From: Candidatus Omnitrophota bacterium
Lineage (GTDB): Bacteria > Omnitrophota > Gorgyraeia > Velamenicoccales > Velamenicoccaceae
Length of the DNA: 38,360 nucleotides
Reading direction: 5' to 3'
NCBI GenBank assembly: GCA_020052645.1
Contig: JAGVOQ010000018.1
Location: 1 to 38,360, forward strand
The notes under the pieces are model-generated. The model did no database searches, had not been told where the DNA came from, and was given only the letters and a program-made list of their open reading frames with translations. Of the stretch, positions 25,007-30,894 are shown piece by piece; position 1 is the first letter of the stretch, and the number at the start of each line of letters is the position of its first letter. Position numbers and translations under genes: made by a program.

Positions 25007-25321
25007 ATGGAAAGATACGTGTCTGAAGATTATGAAATGTTTTTACGTGTTTCGGATAAAGAAATTAAGATAATTGAAAAGGAAGAAAACTTAGGCTGTA
25101 CTACTATTTATAGTATTTGGCAAGATGGAAAAAACATTATAGAAAGATCTCAGAAAGAGATTTATAAGGAACCCATTGAGGTAGAAATAGCGGGTCATAA
25201 AATTAAAATTCAGAGCAGGAATTGGCAAATACTTCCTTTTTTTCCATTTTTAAAAATAACAATAGATGGAAAACCTACAAAAGTAGTTTTTCGCAAGCCT
25301 CAAAATAAGCAAGCAGTTTAG
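25007..25321 (+). CDS. hypothetical protein of array module 2
   Basis: 104 aa, soluble, AT-rich in codons compared with the housekeeping block. Predominantly beta by eye: KEIKIIEKEENLGCTTIYSI, QKEIYKEPIEVEIAGHKIKI, FPFLKITIDGKPTKVVFRKP. No family recognised. AAGGAAGAAAGG gives a good ribosome site before ATG 25007; a TATAAT at 24981-24986 is a likely -10. Only gene between junctions 2 and 3. Confidence 0.65.
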   Translation: MERYVSEDYEMFLRVSDKEIKIIEKEENLGCTTIYSIWQDGKNIIERSQKEIYKEPIEVEIAGHKIKIQSRNWQILPFFPFLKITIDGKPTKVVFRKPQNKQAV

Positions 25322-25386
25322 ACAGTAGAGGCCGATTCTTGACATAGTTTTAGTGCCTCCTCCGTTATTAGCCAGTTGCGAAACTC

Positions 25387-25401
25387 GTCCAATAGGGGCA
25401 G
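25387..25401 (+). repeat. array junction 3: tRNA-Gln 3'-end core (2 changes)
   Basis: GTCCAATAGGGGCAG, two mismatches to the tRNA. Preceded by GCCAGTTGCGAAACTC as at junction 2. No CCCTCTG hairpin follows here; the gap 25322-25778 (457 nt) instead has the terminator at 25438 and no visible gene up to the MNT promoter. Confidence 0.8.
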
Positions 25402-25437
25402 CTATATAACTCTCTTAAATTCTCCGTCGAGAGATAA

Positions 25438-25475
25438 GAAAATCCCCAATCACGCTGCGTGGTTTGGGATTTTTT
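25438..25475 (+). terminator. rho-independent terminator
   Basis: AAAATCCCCAATCACGC pairs with GCGTGGTTTGGGATTTT across a single T, with minor bulges, followed by a T-run. Confidence 0.75.
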
Positions 25476-25712
25476 ATACGTCGACAGCGCAAGACGCTAG
25501 GGCGATAAAATTTCAATGCCCGCCGATAATTTCCATTTTTCTTTTATTCCACTAAACACCGCCGATTATCCGCCAAAAATTCTCCAAGCGGTATCTCTTT
25601 ATCTCTGAATCGCGGTCTAGCAAATGGTTTCTAGTTTAGGCTTTTTGTACCATAGCAAAGCGATTGTTTTCGGTTGGTAGCTCTTTTTCAAGAAAGCATA
25701 GAATATCAATGG

Positions 25713-25761
25713 TTGACAATGCCTTTAAGAATGCTATACTCATTGTAAGGTAAACCTTACA
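25713..25761 (+). promoter_or_regulatory. promoter with palindromic operator for the MNT/HEPN pair
   Basis: TTGACA (25713-25718), 16-nt spacer, extended TGCTATACT (-10 at 25735-25740), immediately followed by TGTAAGGT-AA-ACCTTACA (25744-25761), an 18-bp palindrome with perfect 8-bp arms covering the expected start of transcription. The first gene has an N-terminal winged-helix domain, so this is a strong candidate autoregulatory site. Confidence 0.8.
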
Positions 25762-25778
25762 CATGTTAGGCTTAAATC

Positions 25779-26408
25779 ATGGTTAAAACATTCCAAATTG
25801 AAAAGATTGTTGATTCTCCTTCCAAGCTGGCCATCCTGCGAGTTTTTGCCGGCCACAAAGGTCTTAGGGCAACAGGCCGCGAAATAGCCAAACTTGTTGG
25901 TTATTCCGCTCCTTCAACTCACGAGTCATTAAAAGGCTTGCATGACCGCAATCTTTTGAAATTAGAAGTGATTGGTAAGCAGCATATTTACGCCTTGAAT
26001 GAAGATGACCGCATTGTTCAGAAGATCATCCGACCAATGTTTGTCGCTGAAGGTAATATTAAGAATGAAGTCAGAGATTTTCTTTTAAATGAATTCAGGC
26101 GGGCCAAGATCAAGGCAAAAATAATGTCTTTGATTCTTTATGGGAGCATGCAAACTGAGACAGCTAAAAAAGGAAGCGATGTTGATGTTGCTGTGGTGGT
26201 GCCCAGAGCCGTGGATATTAAACCTGTGGAAGAAGCTTTCCTTTCTGAAATAATCCCCCGGTTCAAGACATATTTTGGTGTGCAACTCGATCCCTATATT
26301 AAGTCAGCGGTTGAATTTAAAAAACGGCTTAAAAAGAATAAGCCGCCGGTATCAACCTTGATGAAATCCTATTCTGTCCTATATGGTAAAGAACCGCTAG
26401 AGGTGTAG
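25779..26408 (+). CDS. HTH + minimal nucleotidyltransferase (MNT), antitoxin-type
   Basis: 209 aa. Residues ~1-80 form a winged helix (LRATGREIAKLVGYSAPSTH, ESLKGLHDRNLLKLE). Residues ~110-200 are a minimal Pol-beta-type nucleotidyltransferase with G122-S123 and D134-x-D136 in YGSMQTETAKKGSDVDVAV. In MNT/HEPN systems the MNT protein neutralises its HEPN partner, in studied cases by adding AMP. The HTH fusion plus the palindrome directly upstream suggests it also represses its own operon. The HEPN gene starts 2 nt after its stop. ATG 25779 is the first start after the operator. Module 3 of the array. Confidence 0.85.
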   Translation: MVKTFQIEKIVDSPSKLAILRVFAGHKGLRATGREIAKLVGYSAPSTHESLKGLHDRNLLKLEVIGKQHIYALNEDDRIVQKIIRPMFVAEGNIKNEVRDFLLNEFRRAKIKAKIMSLILYGSMQTETAKKGSDVDVAVVVPRAVDIKPVEEAFLSEIIPRFKTYFGVQLDPYIKSAVEFKKRLKKNKPPVSTLMKSYSVLYGKEPLEV

Positions 26409-26410
26409 AT

Positions 26411-26815
26411 ATGACAGCCCGTGAAATAAAAATCAAGGAAGAGAATAGAGCTAGAGGGGTGGAATATTTGAAAAAAGCCTCAGACAATTACGATCAGATG
26501 TTAGCTGCTTTTGCTGCGTCTAACTGGAACGCGGCAGCGACATTGGCAGTTCAATGTGCGATTTCTTCGGCAGACGCAATATGCGTCTACAAGAAAGGTG
26601 TTCGTTCGGTATCGCAGGATCATCTGGATGTTTGTGACTTGGTGGCTGGTTTGCCTCTTGAGGGCGCACAAGAAAAATCCAGGCAGTTGCGCAAAGTCAT
26701 CGCTCGCAAAAACTTGGTACAGTACGAATGTCGCAGTGTCCATAAGGCCGATGCCGATGAAATGGTTAAAGTAACCACAAGAATTTATCAATGGGCGAGA
26801 CAGACAATCGGCTGA
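26411..26815 (+). CDS. HEPN-domain protein, toxin partner of the MNT gene
   Basis: 134 aa, all-helical. DNYDQMLAAFAASNWNAAAT then LAVQCAISSADAICVYKKG is the typical first helical pair of HEPN proteins; ARKNLVQYECRSVH corresponds to the conserved region of the group annotated as SAV_6107-like. The RX4-6H ribonuclease motif is not clearly present, so catalytic activity is uncertain. It starts 2 nt after the MNT stop, certainly translationally linked. Together a two-gene toxin-antitoxin-like unit. Confidence 0.78.
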   Translation: MTAREIKIKEENRARGVEYLKKASDNYDQMLAAFAASNWNAAATLAVQCAISSADAICVYKKGVRSVSQDHLDVCDLVAGLPLEGAQEKSRQLRKVIARKNLVQYECRSVHKADADEMVKVTTRIYQWARQTIG

Positions 26816-26906
26816 TAATTTTAAGCAGGCCGAATGTTTTTATCGATGGGCATTTGAGTATTCAAATAAAAAATAGACTCCAAGCTAAAGACTAATTTCA
26901 GTTCGA

Positions 26907-26921
26907 GTCCATGCGGGGCAG
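26907..26921 (+). repeat. array junction 4: tRNA-Gln 3'-end core with T-loop
   Basis: GTCCATGCGGGGCAG. Here the homology reaches further left into the T arm: GTTCGAGTCC at 26901-26910 matches the tRNA exactly, giving 19 of 21 matches over 26901-26921. Confidence 0.88.
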
Positions 26922-27020
26922 TGGTTCGACGTAGGCCCGACTGAAAGGTCGGGCCTTTGCTCACCATTTCATCGTCGAACCATCCTGAGCGAGGGAGTAG
27001 GGCGACCGAGTCGAAGGATA
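26922..27020. repeat. intergenic repeat with terminator hairpin
   Basis: AGGCCCGAC/GTCGGGCCT (26933-26956) is a 9-bp terminator-like hairpin. GGTTCGACG and CGTCGAACC flank it as an inverted pair. The next piece, CATCCTGAGCGAGGGAGTAG and GGCGACCGAGTCGAAGGAT, is of a type seen widely as an intergenic repeat in environmental genomes. Confidence 0.6.
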
Positions 27021-27032
27021 TTTTAATAATTT

Positions 27033-27068
27033 AGCCCACCGTGATATAATATATTGCGGTGGGTTTTG
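27033..27068 (+). terminator. array hairpin element 3 (compensatory stem, 15-nt loop)
   Basis: CCCACCG (27035-27041), loop TGATATAATATATTG, CGGTGGG (27057-27063), then TTTT. The stem differs from elements 1 and 2 on both arms in a pairing-preserving way. Confidence 0.82.
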
Positions 27069-27087
27069 TCATTAAGCGGAGGTTGAT

Positions 27088-27561
27088 ATGGGGAATAAGA
27101 AAGCAGCTATTTTGTCTATATTTTGTGGAATTTGGGAAGTCCTTTTAGGCGCGATTATTCTTTGGGCTTTTATTTTCGGATACTTTGATATTGGCAGTCA
27201 ATATGAAAAATTGCCTCGCCTATATAGCTATCTTGGAGCGAGCCTCTCATTGTTAAGTTATGTGTTTTTTATTTTCTTGCTTGTTGCCTGTGGTTATTTT
27301 ATCCGAGGAGGCCTGCTTTTATACAAAGATAAAACGACAGTGAAGAAATCATTGAGAGGAGCGTATTTTATATATATCTATTACGCTTGTTTAAATCTTC
27401 TGTCGATTTTGCTAGCTGTGATGGCGAGGAAATTCCCTGCTCAGAGTTTCAAAAGCCAACAGTTTTTTATAACAATAATTGGATCTATTTTAATTATTCT
27501 GCCAATTATTTTTTTGCAGCGCATGTTAAAGCCTCAGCTTAACAAATTGTCCGGAGCATAA
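27088..27561 (+). CDS. four-helix membrane protein of array module 4
   Basis: 157 aa with four hydrophobic segments (about 8-32, 46-74, 90-112, 126-146) joined by short basic loops such as YKDKTTVKKSLRG. No family recognised beyond a small integral membrane protein of DUF type. GCGGAGG precedes ATG 27088. It lies directly after hairpin element 3; the ORF is in the same orientation as all other array genes. AT-rich like its neighbours. Confidence 0.75.
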   Translation: MGNKKAAILSIFCGIWEVLLGAIILWAFIFGYFDIGSQYEKLPRLYSYLGASLSLLSYVFFIFLLVACGYFIRGGLLLYKDKTTVKKSLRGAYFIYIYYACLNLLSILLAVMARKFPAQSFKSQQFFITIIGSILIILPIIFLQRMLKPQLNKLSGA

Positions 27562-27599
27562 GAGAGGAGTGGGCTTTTTTTGCTTTCTTTGTCATTACC

Positions 27600-27666
27600 C
27601 AGTTGCGTCCCGCTAAAGAGAGCGGGATTTCACTACATAGAACATTAAGGAGCTTAAAAACTCGTC
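27600..27666 (+). repeat. extended array junction 5
   Basis: Starts CAGTTGCGTCCCGC and contains a TCCCGCT-AAAG-AGCGGGA type hairpin, then ATTAAGGAGCTTAAAAACTC. Nearly the same sequence occurs at 28314-28381. The ends correspond to the CCAGTTGCGAA..CTCGTC ends of junctions 2 and 3, so this is a longer form of the same boundary. The GGGGCAG core is not recognisable here. Confidence 0.78.
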
Positions 27667-27698
27667 TCTGTCTGCTGGCATGGTAATTGTTGAATTTT

Positions 27699-27731
27699 AA
27701 CCCTTTGCGATTAAATAAATTGCAGGGGGTT
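27699..27731 (+). terminator. array hairpin element 4 (15-nt loop)
   Basis: CCCTTTG (27701-27707), loop CGATTAAATAAATTG, CAGGGGG (27723-27729); G-U pairs keep the stem. Followed by TTAATTTTT. Confidence 0.75.
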
Positions 27732-27753
27732 AATTTTTAGCAAAACAAAACCC

Positions 27754-27781
27754 TTGACAGGTTTTGTTTCTGTAATATAAT
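27754..27781 (+). promoter_or_regulatory. consensus sigma-70 promoter of the BrnT-like pair
   Basis: Perfect TTGACA (27754-27759) and TATAAT (27776-27781) with a 16-nt spacer, and AAGGAG at 27793-27798 before ATG 27804. A long T-run precedes. The strongest promoter in the window by eye. Confidence 0.88.
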
Positions 27782-27803
27782 TGTATATACATAAGGAGTC
27801 TTA

Positions 27804-28073
27804 ATGATGGAGCTTCGTTGGAATGCGCTTAAAAGTGAGAGGCTAAAGCGAACAAGAGGTGTTTCATTTGAAGACATTGTTGCTTCCAAGTTGGTCGATA
27901 TTCGTAAGCATCCGGCCCGGGAGGATCAGCAGATTCTCGTTTATGAATACCGGGGATATTTGTGGGCTGTTCCTTATATGCGAGAAGGAAAGATCATATT
28001 TTTAAAAACAATATACCCAAGCCGCAAATTAATGAAGATTTACAAAAAGAGGAGACGTTATGAGAAAGATTAA
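27804..28073 (+). CDS. BrnT-like toxin candidate
   Basis: 89 aa. LRWNALKSERLKRTRGVSFE resembles the BrnT start (W..aK...l..hgvsFe), followed by EDIVASKLVDIRKHP, a beta core QQILVYEYRGYLWAVPYMRE and a C-terminal SRKLMKIYKKRRR. BrnT toxins are RelE-fold ribonucleases; the match here is partial and the family could be a sister group. It overlaps the next gene by 14 nt, as in two-gene toxin-antitoxin units. ATG 27804 or 27807 both fit AAGGAG. Confidence 0.7.
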   Translation: MMELRWNALKSERLKRTRGVSFEDIVASKLVDIRKHPAREDQQILVYEYRGYLWAVPYMREGKIIFLKTIYPSRKLMKIYKKRRRYEKD

Positions 28074-28305
28074 ATTGTCCCGTGAAGAACGCATCATCGA
28101 AGAAAATCTTGAGAAATTTGTTCCCGTGGATCGTGCTGAATATGAGCAGATCGTTGAGGCCATTGCGGCCCGCAGGAGAGATGCTGTGTTAAACATTCGG
28201 ATTAATAGCAGCGATCTCAAGGGCATCAAACATAAGGCGCATCGGCTCGGTGTTAAATACCAAACATTCATTTCCGAAATCCTTCACAAAGTGGCGCAGG
28301 CGTAG
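28060..28305 (+). CDS. antitoxin-like protein (BrnA/CopG type)
   Basis: 81 aa. The C-terminal half, DAVLNIRINSSDLKGIKHKA followed by HRLGVKYQTFISEILHKV, is a ribbon-helix-helix of the kind found in BrnA/CopG antitoxins: a beta strand with alternating residues then two helices. The N terminus is a charged helix that would bind the toxin. Starts within the toxin gene (GAGGAGACGTT before ATG 28060). RHH antitoxins usually bind their own promoter; no clear palindrome is seen at 27754-27800. Confidence 0.8.
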   Translation: MRKIKLSREERIIEENLEKFVPVDRAEYEQIVEAIAARRRDAVLNIRINSSDLKGIKHKAHRLGVKYQTFISEILHKVAQA

Positions 28306-28313
28306 CTCATAAT

Positions 28314-28381
28314 CAGTTGCGTCCCGCTAAAGAGAGCGGGATTTCGCCGGATAAGATATTAAGGAGCTTGAAAAACTCATC
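28314..28381 (+). repeat. extended array junction 6
   Basis: Second copy of the 27600-27666 sequence: CAGTTGCGTCCCGCTAAAGA, then GAGCGGGATTTC, a variable stretch, and ATTAAGGAGCTTGAAAAACTC. Confidence 0.78.
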
Positions 28382-28405
28382 AAATAAGAGTAGTTGATTT
28401 TTATA

Positions 28406-28440
28406 ATTATTTGTTATATATTCTATAGCAGAGAATTTTA
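28406..28440 (+). other. possible degenerate array hairpin element 5
   Basis: ATTATTTG (28406-28413) and CAGAGAAT (28429-28436) pair at 7 of 8 positions around a loop of again 15 nt, TTATATATTCTATAG, and TTTTA follows. It sits where the element is expected after junction 6. Confidence 0.4.
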
Positions 28441-28560
28441 CCCCGTTAGAGAAAGCTGCCGACTTTAGTCGGCGGTTATCCAGTGATAAATCTGACGGTG
28501 GTTTAAGATATCAGTTGAGCGCAAACCGTTAGAGAACTTCGTTCTCTAACGGGGTTTACT
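28441..28560 (+). terminator. alternative-pairing segment and terminator before the TPP riboswitch
   Basis: CCGTTAGAGAA (28526-28536) pairs with TTCTCTAACGG (28542-28552), followed by GGTTTACTTT. The 3' arm can instead pair over 13 bp with CCCCGTTAGAGAA at 28441-28453. A hairpin GCCGAC-TTTA-GTCGGC lies between. The two pairings exclude each other. Confidence 0.55.
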
Positions 28561-28574
28561 TTAGCTAAGAAGTA

Positions 28575-28682
28575 TGCAGGGGAGGTCGTATAACGGCCTG
28601 AGAGTTCTGTACGCGCCCTTCGGGCGCAGAGCAGATTACCCGATGAACCTGATCTGGATAATGCCAGCGTAGGGATAGTGAG
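28575..28682 (+). promoter_or_regulatory. TPP riboswitch (THI element)
   Basis: Contains the conserved parts in order: GGGGAGG, GGCCTGAGAG, a variable GC hairpin (GCGCCCTTCGGGCGC), then ACCCGATGAACCTGATCTGG and ATAATGCCAGCGTAGGGA. It senses thiamine pyrophosphate in the nascent mRNA and lies directly before the terminator at 28690 and thi4. Confidence 0.96.
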
Positions 28683-28689
28683 AACAATG

Positions 28690-28736
28690 AATCCTTTATG
28701 CGTGGCGAAGCCAAGGCATAAAGGATTTTTTATTTT
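28690..28736 (+). terminator. riboswitch-controlled terminator
   Basis: AATCCTTTATGC pairs perfectly with GCATAAAGGATT (12 bp) and TTTTATTTTT follows. It is the expression platform: with TPP bound, transcription should stop before thi4. Confidence 0.9.
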
Positions 28737-28761
28737 TAACAACCAAAAGAAAGGAGTAGAA

Positions 28762-29535
28762 ATGAAATTAGATGAAATCAAGATTTCTCGGGCTATTATT
28801 GAATCATACAGCGAGAAGCTCATGAAAGCGCTGGATGTCGATGTAGCGATTGTTGGCGGGGGTCCTGCGGGCATGGTTTGCGGATACTATTTAGCAAAAG
28901 CCGGCAAGCGAGTTGTTATGTTTGAGAGGAAGCTTTCGATTGGCGGCGGCATGTGGGGTGGCGGGATAATGTTTAATGAAATAGTGGTTCAGGAGCAAGC
29001 TAAAAAAATACTGGATGAATTTGGAATTAAAGCGAGAGAATACGAAAAAGGCTATTATTTATCTGATTCTATTGAGGCAGTATCCACGATTTGTTCACAA
29101 GCTGTAAAGGCGGGGCTTAAGATTTTTAATCTTTTAAGTGCCGAGGATGTCATGATCCGCAAAAAAAGAGTTTGTGGTTTAGTCTTGAATTGGACTGCGG
29201 TAGAAATGGCCCATTTACACGTTGACCCCATAACGATGCGGGCAAAGTTTGTGGTAGATGCTACGGGGCATCCCGCTGAGGTAGCAAGAATTATTGAGAA
29301 AAAATCCGGTATCCGATTGAAGACGCAATCAGGCAAGCTGATGGGAGAGCAGTCGATGTGGGCTGAGGTTGGCGAGGAAGCGATTATAAGAAACTCTAAA
29401 GAAGTGTGCCCTGGTTTTTACGTGTGTGGGATGTGTGCTAACGCTGTTTTCGGTGGGCCGCGCATGGGGCCAATTTTTGGCGGAATGTTATTGTCAGGCG
29501 AAAAGGTCGCTAAAGAGCTGGTTAGGAAAATCTAA
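28762..29535 (+). CDS. thi4: sulfide-dependent thiazole synthase (Thi4 family)
   Basis: 257 aa. Thi4 makes the thiazole part of thiamine from NAD, glycine and sulfur. The FAD/NAD Rossmann motif is [12 protein letters not shown] (about 30-41), with [15 protein letters not shown] next. Where yeast Thi4 has its sacrificial cysteine, this protein reads HLHVDP (His153), as in archaeal enzymes that use free sulfide and turn over many times; this implies an anaerobic sulfide-containing setting. C-terminal [19 protein letters not shown] is conserved. AAGGAG fixes ATG 28762. TPP riboswitch and terminator upstream control it; no other thiamine gene is adjacent. Confidence 0.94.
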   Translation: MKLDEIKISRAIIESYSEKLMKALDVDVAIVGGGPAGMVCGYYLAKAGKRVVMFERKLSIGGGMWGGGIMFNEIVVQEQAKKILDEFGIKAREYEKGYYLSDSIEAVSTICSQAVKAGLKIFNLLSAEDVMIRKKRVCGLVLNWTAVEMAHLHVDPITMRAKFVVDATGHPAEVARIIEKKSGIRLKTQSGKLMGEQSMWAEVGEEAIIRNSKEVCPGFYVCGMCANAVFGGPRMGPIFGGMLLSGEKVAKELVRKI

Positions 29536-29558
29536 GACATTGAGAAGCTTAAAAGCTT

Positions 29559-29573
29559 GCCCAAACGAGGCAG
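29559..29573 (+). repeat. array junction 7: tRNA-Gln 3'-end core (2 changes)
   Basis: GCCCAAACGAGGCAG; preceded by ACATTGAGAAGCTTAAAAGC, which parallels the ACATTAAGGAGCTTAAAAAC of junction 5. This joins the short and extended forms of the boundary. Confidence 0.75.
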
Positions 29574-29575
29574 TA

Positions 29576-29608
29576 GAATTTGCCCACCTTGTTAAGGTGG
29601 GCAAATTC
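29576..29608. repeat. 15-bp perfect hairpin
   Basis: GAATTTGCCCACCTT-GTT-AAGGTGGGCAAATTC. No T-run follows. Confidence 0.85.
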
Positions 29609-29694
29609 ATCCCGAAGCGTGCGAAGTAAATTGTGGAGCTATCTGCCAAAGGCAGGCGACAGAATTTACGAGCGATTACGCAAGGGACAATCTT

Positions 29695-29731
29695 AGCCCT
29701 CTGTAATGAAATAAATTGCAGGGGGTTTTTG
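29695..29731 (+). terminator. array hairpin element 6 (15-nt loop)
   Basis: CCCTCTG (29697-29703), loop TAATGAAATAAATTG, CAGGGGG (29719-29725), then TTTTTG. Confidence 0.8.
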
Positions 29732-29764
29732 TTTGGAGTAGAATGAATCAAAAGGAGCGCTTTG

Positions 29765-30118
29765 ATGGAAGAGAAAAGAAAGCATCTACGGTTGAATGCC
29801 TATGTTGATGTTGTTTGGGAGAGAATCGCTAATCCTGCTCAACAGGCAATATTCAAAGACGACAAAACAAAAAATATCTCTGAAGGCGGCATCTGCCTTA
29901 ATATTAACGAAAAAGTTCAGATGGGAGAGTTTTTGGATGTGGTGATATTATTGCCTAATCAGAAGACCATCCGTTCTAAAAGCCGCGTTCAGTGGGTTAG
30001 GGAATCTGAGGTTGTTACTAAGAGATATGATGTTGGCCTTGAATTTTTGAATATTTCAAGCCAGGATCAGGAAGAGCTGAAGGCTTTTGTTGTTAGTTCT
30101 TTCTCTTCGAATGAATGA
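29765..30118 (+). CDS. PilZ-domain protein (c-di-GMP receptor)
   Basis: 117 aa, a single PilZ domain. Both c-di-GMP-binding motifs are present: RKHLRL (RxxxR) at the N terminus and NISEGGICL (N/DxSxxG). Strands VVILLPNQKTIRSKSRVQWV and YDVGLEFLNI complete the barrel. It would act as a free receptor that passes the signal to a partner. AAGGAGCG precedes ATG 29765 (TTG 29762 also in frame). It is the last gene before the array repeats stop; the fragment at 19316 looks like a relative. Confidence 0.9.
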   Translation: MEEKRKHLRLNAYVDVVWERIANPAQQAIFKDDKTKNISEGGICLNINEKVQMGEFLDVVILLPNQKTIRSKSRVQWVRESEVVTKRYDVGLEFLNISSQDQEELKAFVVSSFSSNE

Positions 30119-30237
30119 AGCTTATCTTTTAAAGAAAATGAATCGATCGGGCGTTGCTGGTTATCCTCCCTGCAATTTTTTCAAGCATATCTTAGCTTCA
30201 TAGAAGCGTAAAGAGAGAGATCTTTTTGCTAATCACT

Positions 30238-30759
30238 ATGGATCGCGCGCTTTTTTATTTTATCAACAATGCCTGCAGCAACAGGTTGTTGGATTTATTT
30301 TTTACCTGGCTGACAAAACTTGGTGAGTGGGAAATTTTATCCGTCGTCGCTGTTTTTTTGCTTTTATTCTGCAAGACTAAAGAAAAACTAATAGGTGTTC
30401 ATCTATTAGGAGGACTTTTTGTCGCTTATTGGGCCAGTCTTCTCTTAAAAATTTTGGTTGTACGACCAAGGCCTTTTATGGTTTTGCCCTATGTAAATGT
30501 ATTGGTTCACGCAGGACCCTTTTCTTTTCCTTCGGGACACGCGATCAATATATTTTTAGCCGCAACACTCTTAAGCGCATTTTATAAAAAGCCTTTTTAT
30601 TTTTATTTAATAGCTGTTATGGTCGCGTTTTCGAGAATTTATTGCGGCGTTCATTATCCTTCTGATGTGATCGCTGGCGCTTTAATAGGATATTTTTTGG
30701 GAAAGTGCGTTATTTGGATCTCTGTGATGATCAGGCGGCGCGACGCGCGTTTGACTTAA
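30238..30759 (+). CDS. PAP2-family phosphatase, membrane-bound
   Basis: About 173 aa with several membrane segments. All three PAP2 motifs are present: KILVVRPRP (Kx6RP), PSGH in FSFPSGHAINIF, and SRIYCGVHYPSD (SRx5Hx3D). The family removes phosphate from lipid phosphates such as undecaprenyl diphosphate or phosphatidic acid on the periplasmic face. An upstream TTG at 30226 preceded by GAGAGAGA is an alternative start; ATG 30238 gives the usual N terminus MDRALFYFIN. Context with deacetylase and ArnT-like genes fits envelope lipid or glycan modification. Confidence 0.92.
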   Translation: MDRALFYFINNACSNRLLDLFFTWLTKLGEWEILSVVAVFLLLFCKTKEKLIGVHLLGGLFVAYWASLLLKILVVRPRPFMVLPYVNVLVHAGPFSFPSGHAINIFLAATLLSAFYKKPFYFYLIAVMVAFSRIYCGVHYPSDVIAGALIGYFLGKCVIWISVMIRRRDARLT

Positions 30760-30894
30760 GCCTTTGGCATTTACTTTGATTTAGGTAATTATTTTTTAAA
30801 ATAGGGCTATGGGATTCGGCTATTCAAGGAATATAGCAAGGCCTTAGAGCTGGATGATTGTTTTGTCCCGGCTTAAAGAAAGTGTTGGTTTTAA

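Noticed and set aside
24124-29573. Classical integron cassette array with attC sites
   Set aside because: No paired R''/R' core sites (GTTRRRY...RYYYAAC) are seen in the right orientation, and no intI-like gene is in the window. The repeated boundary is a tRNA 3' end instead.
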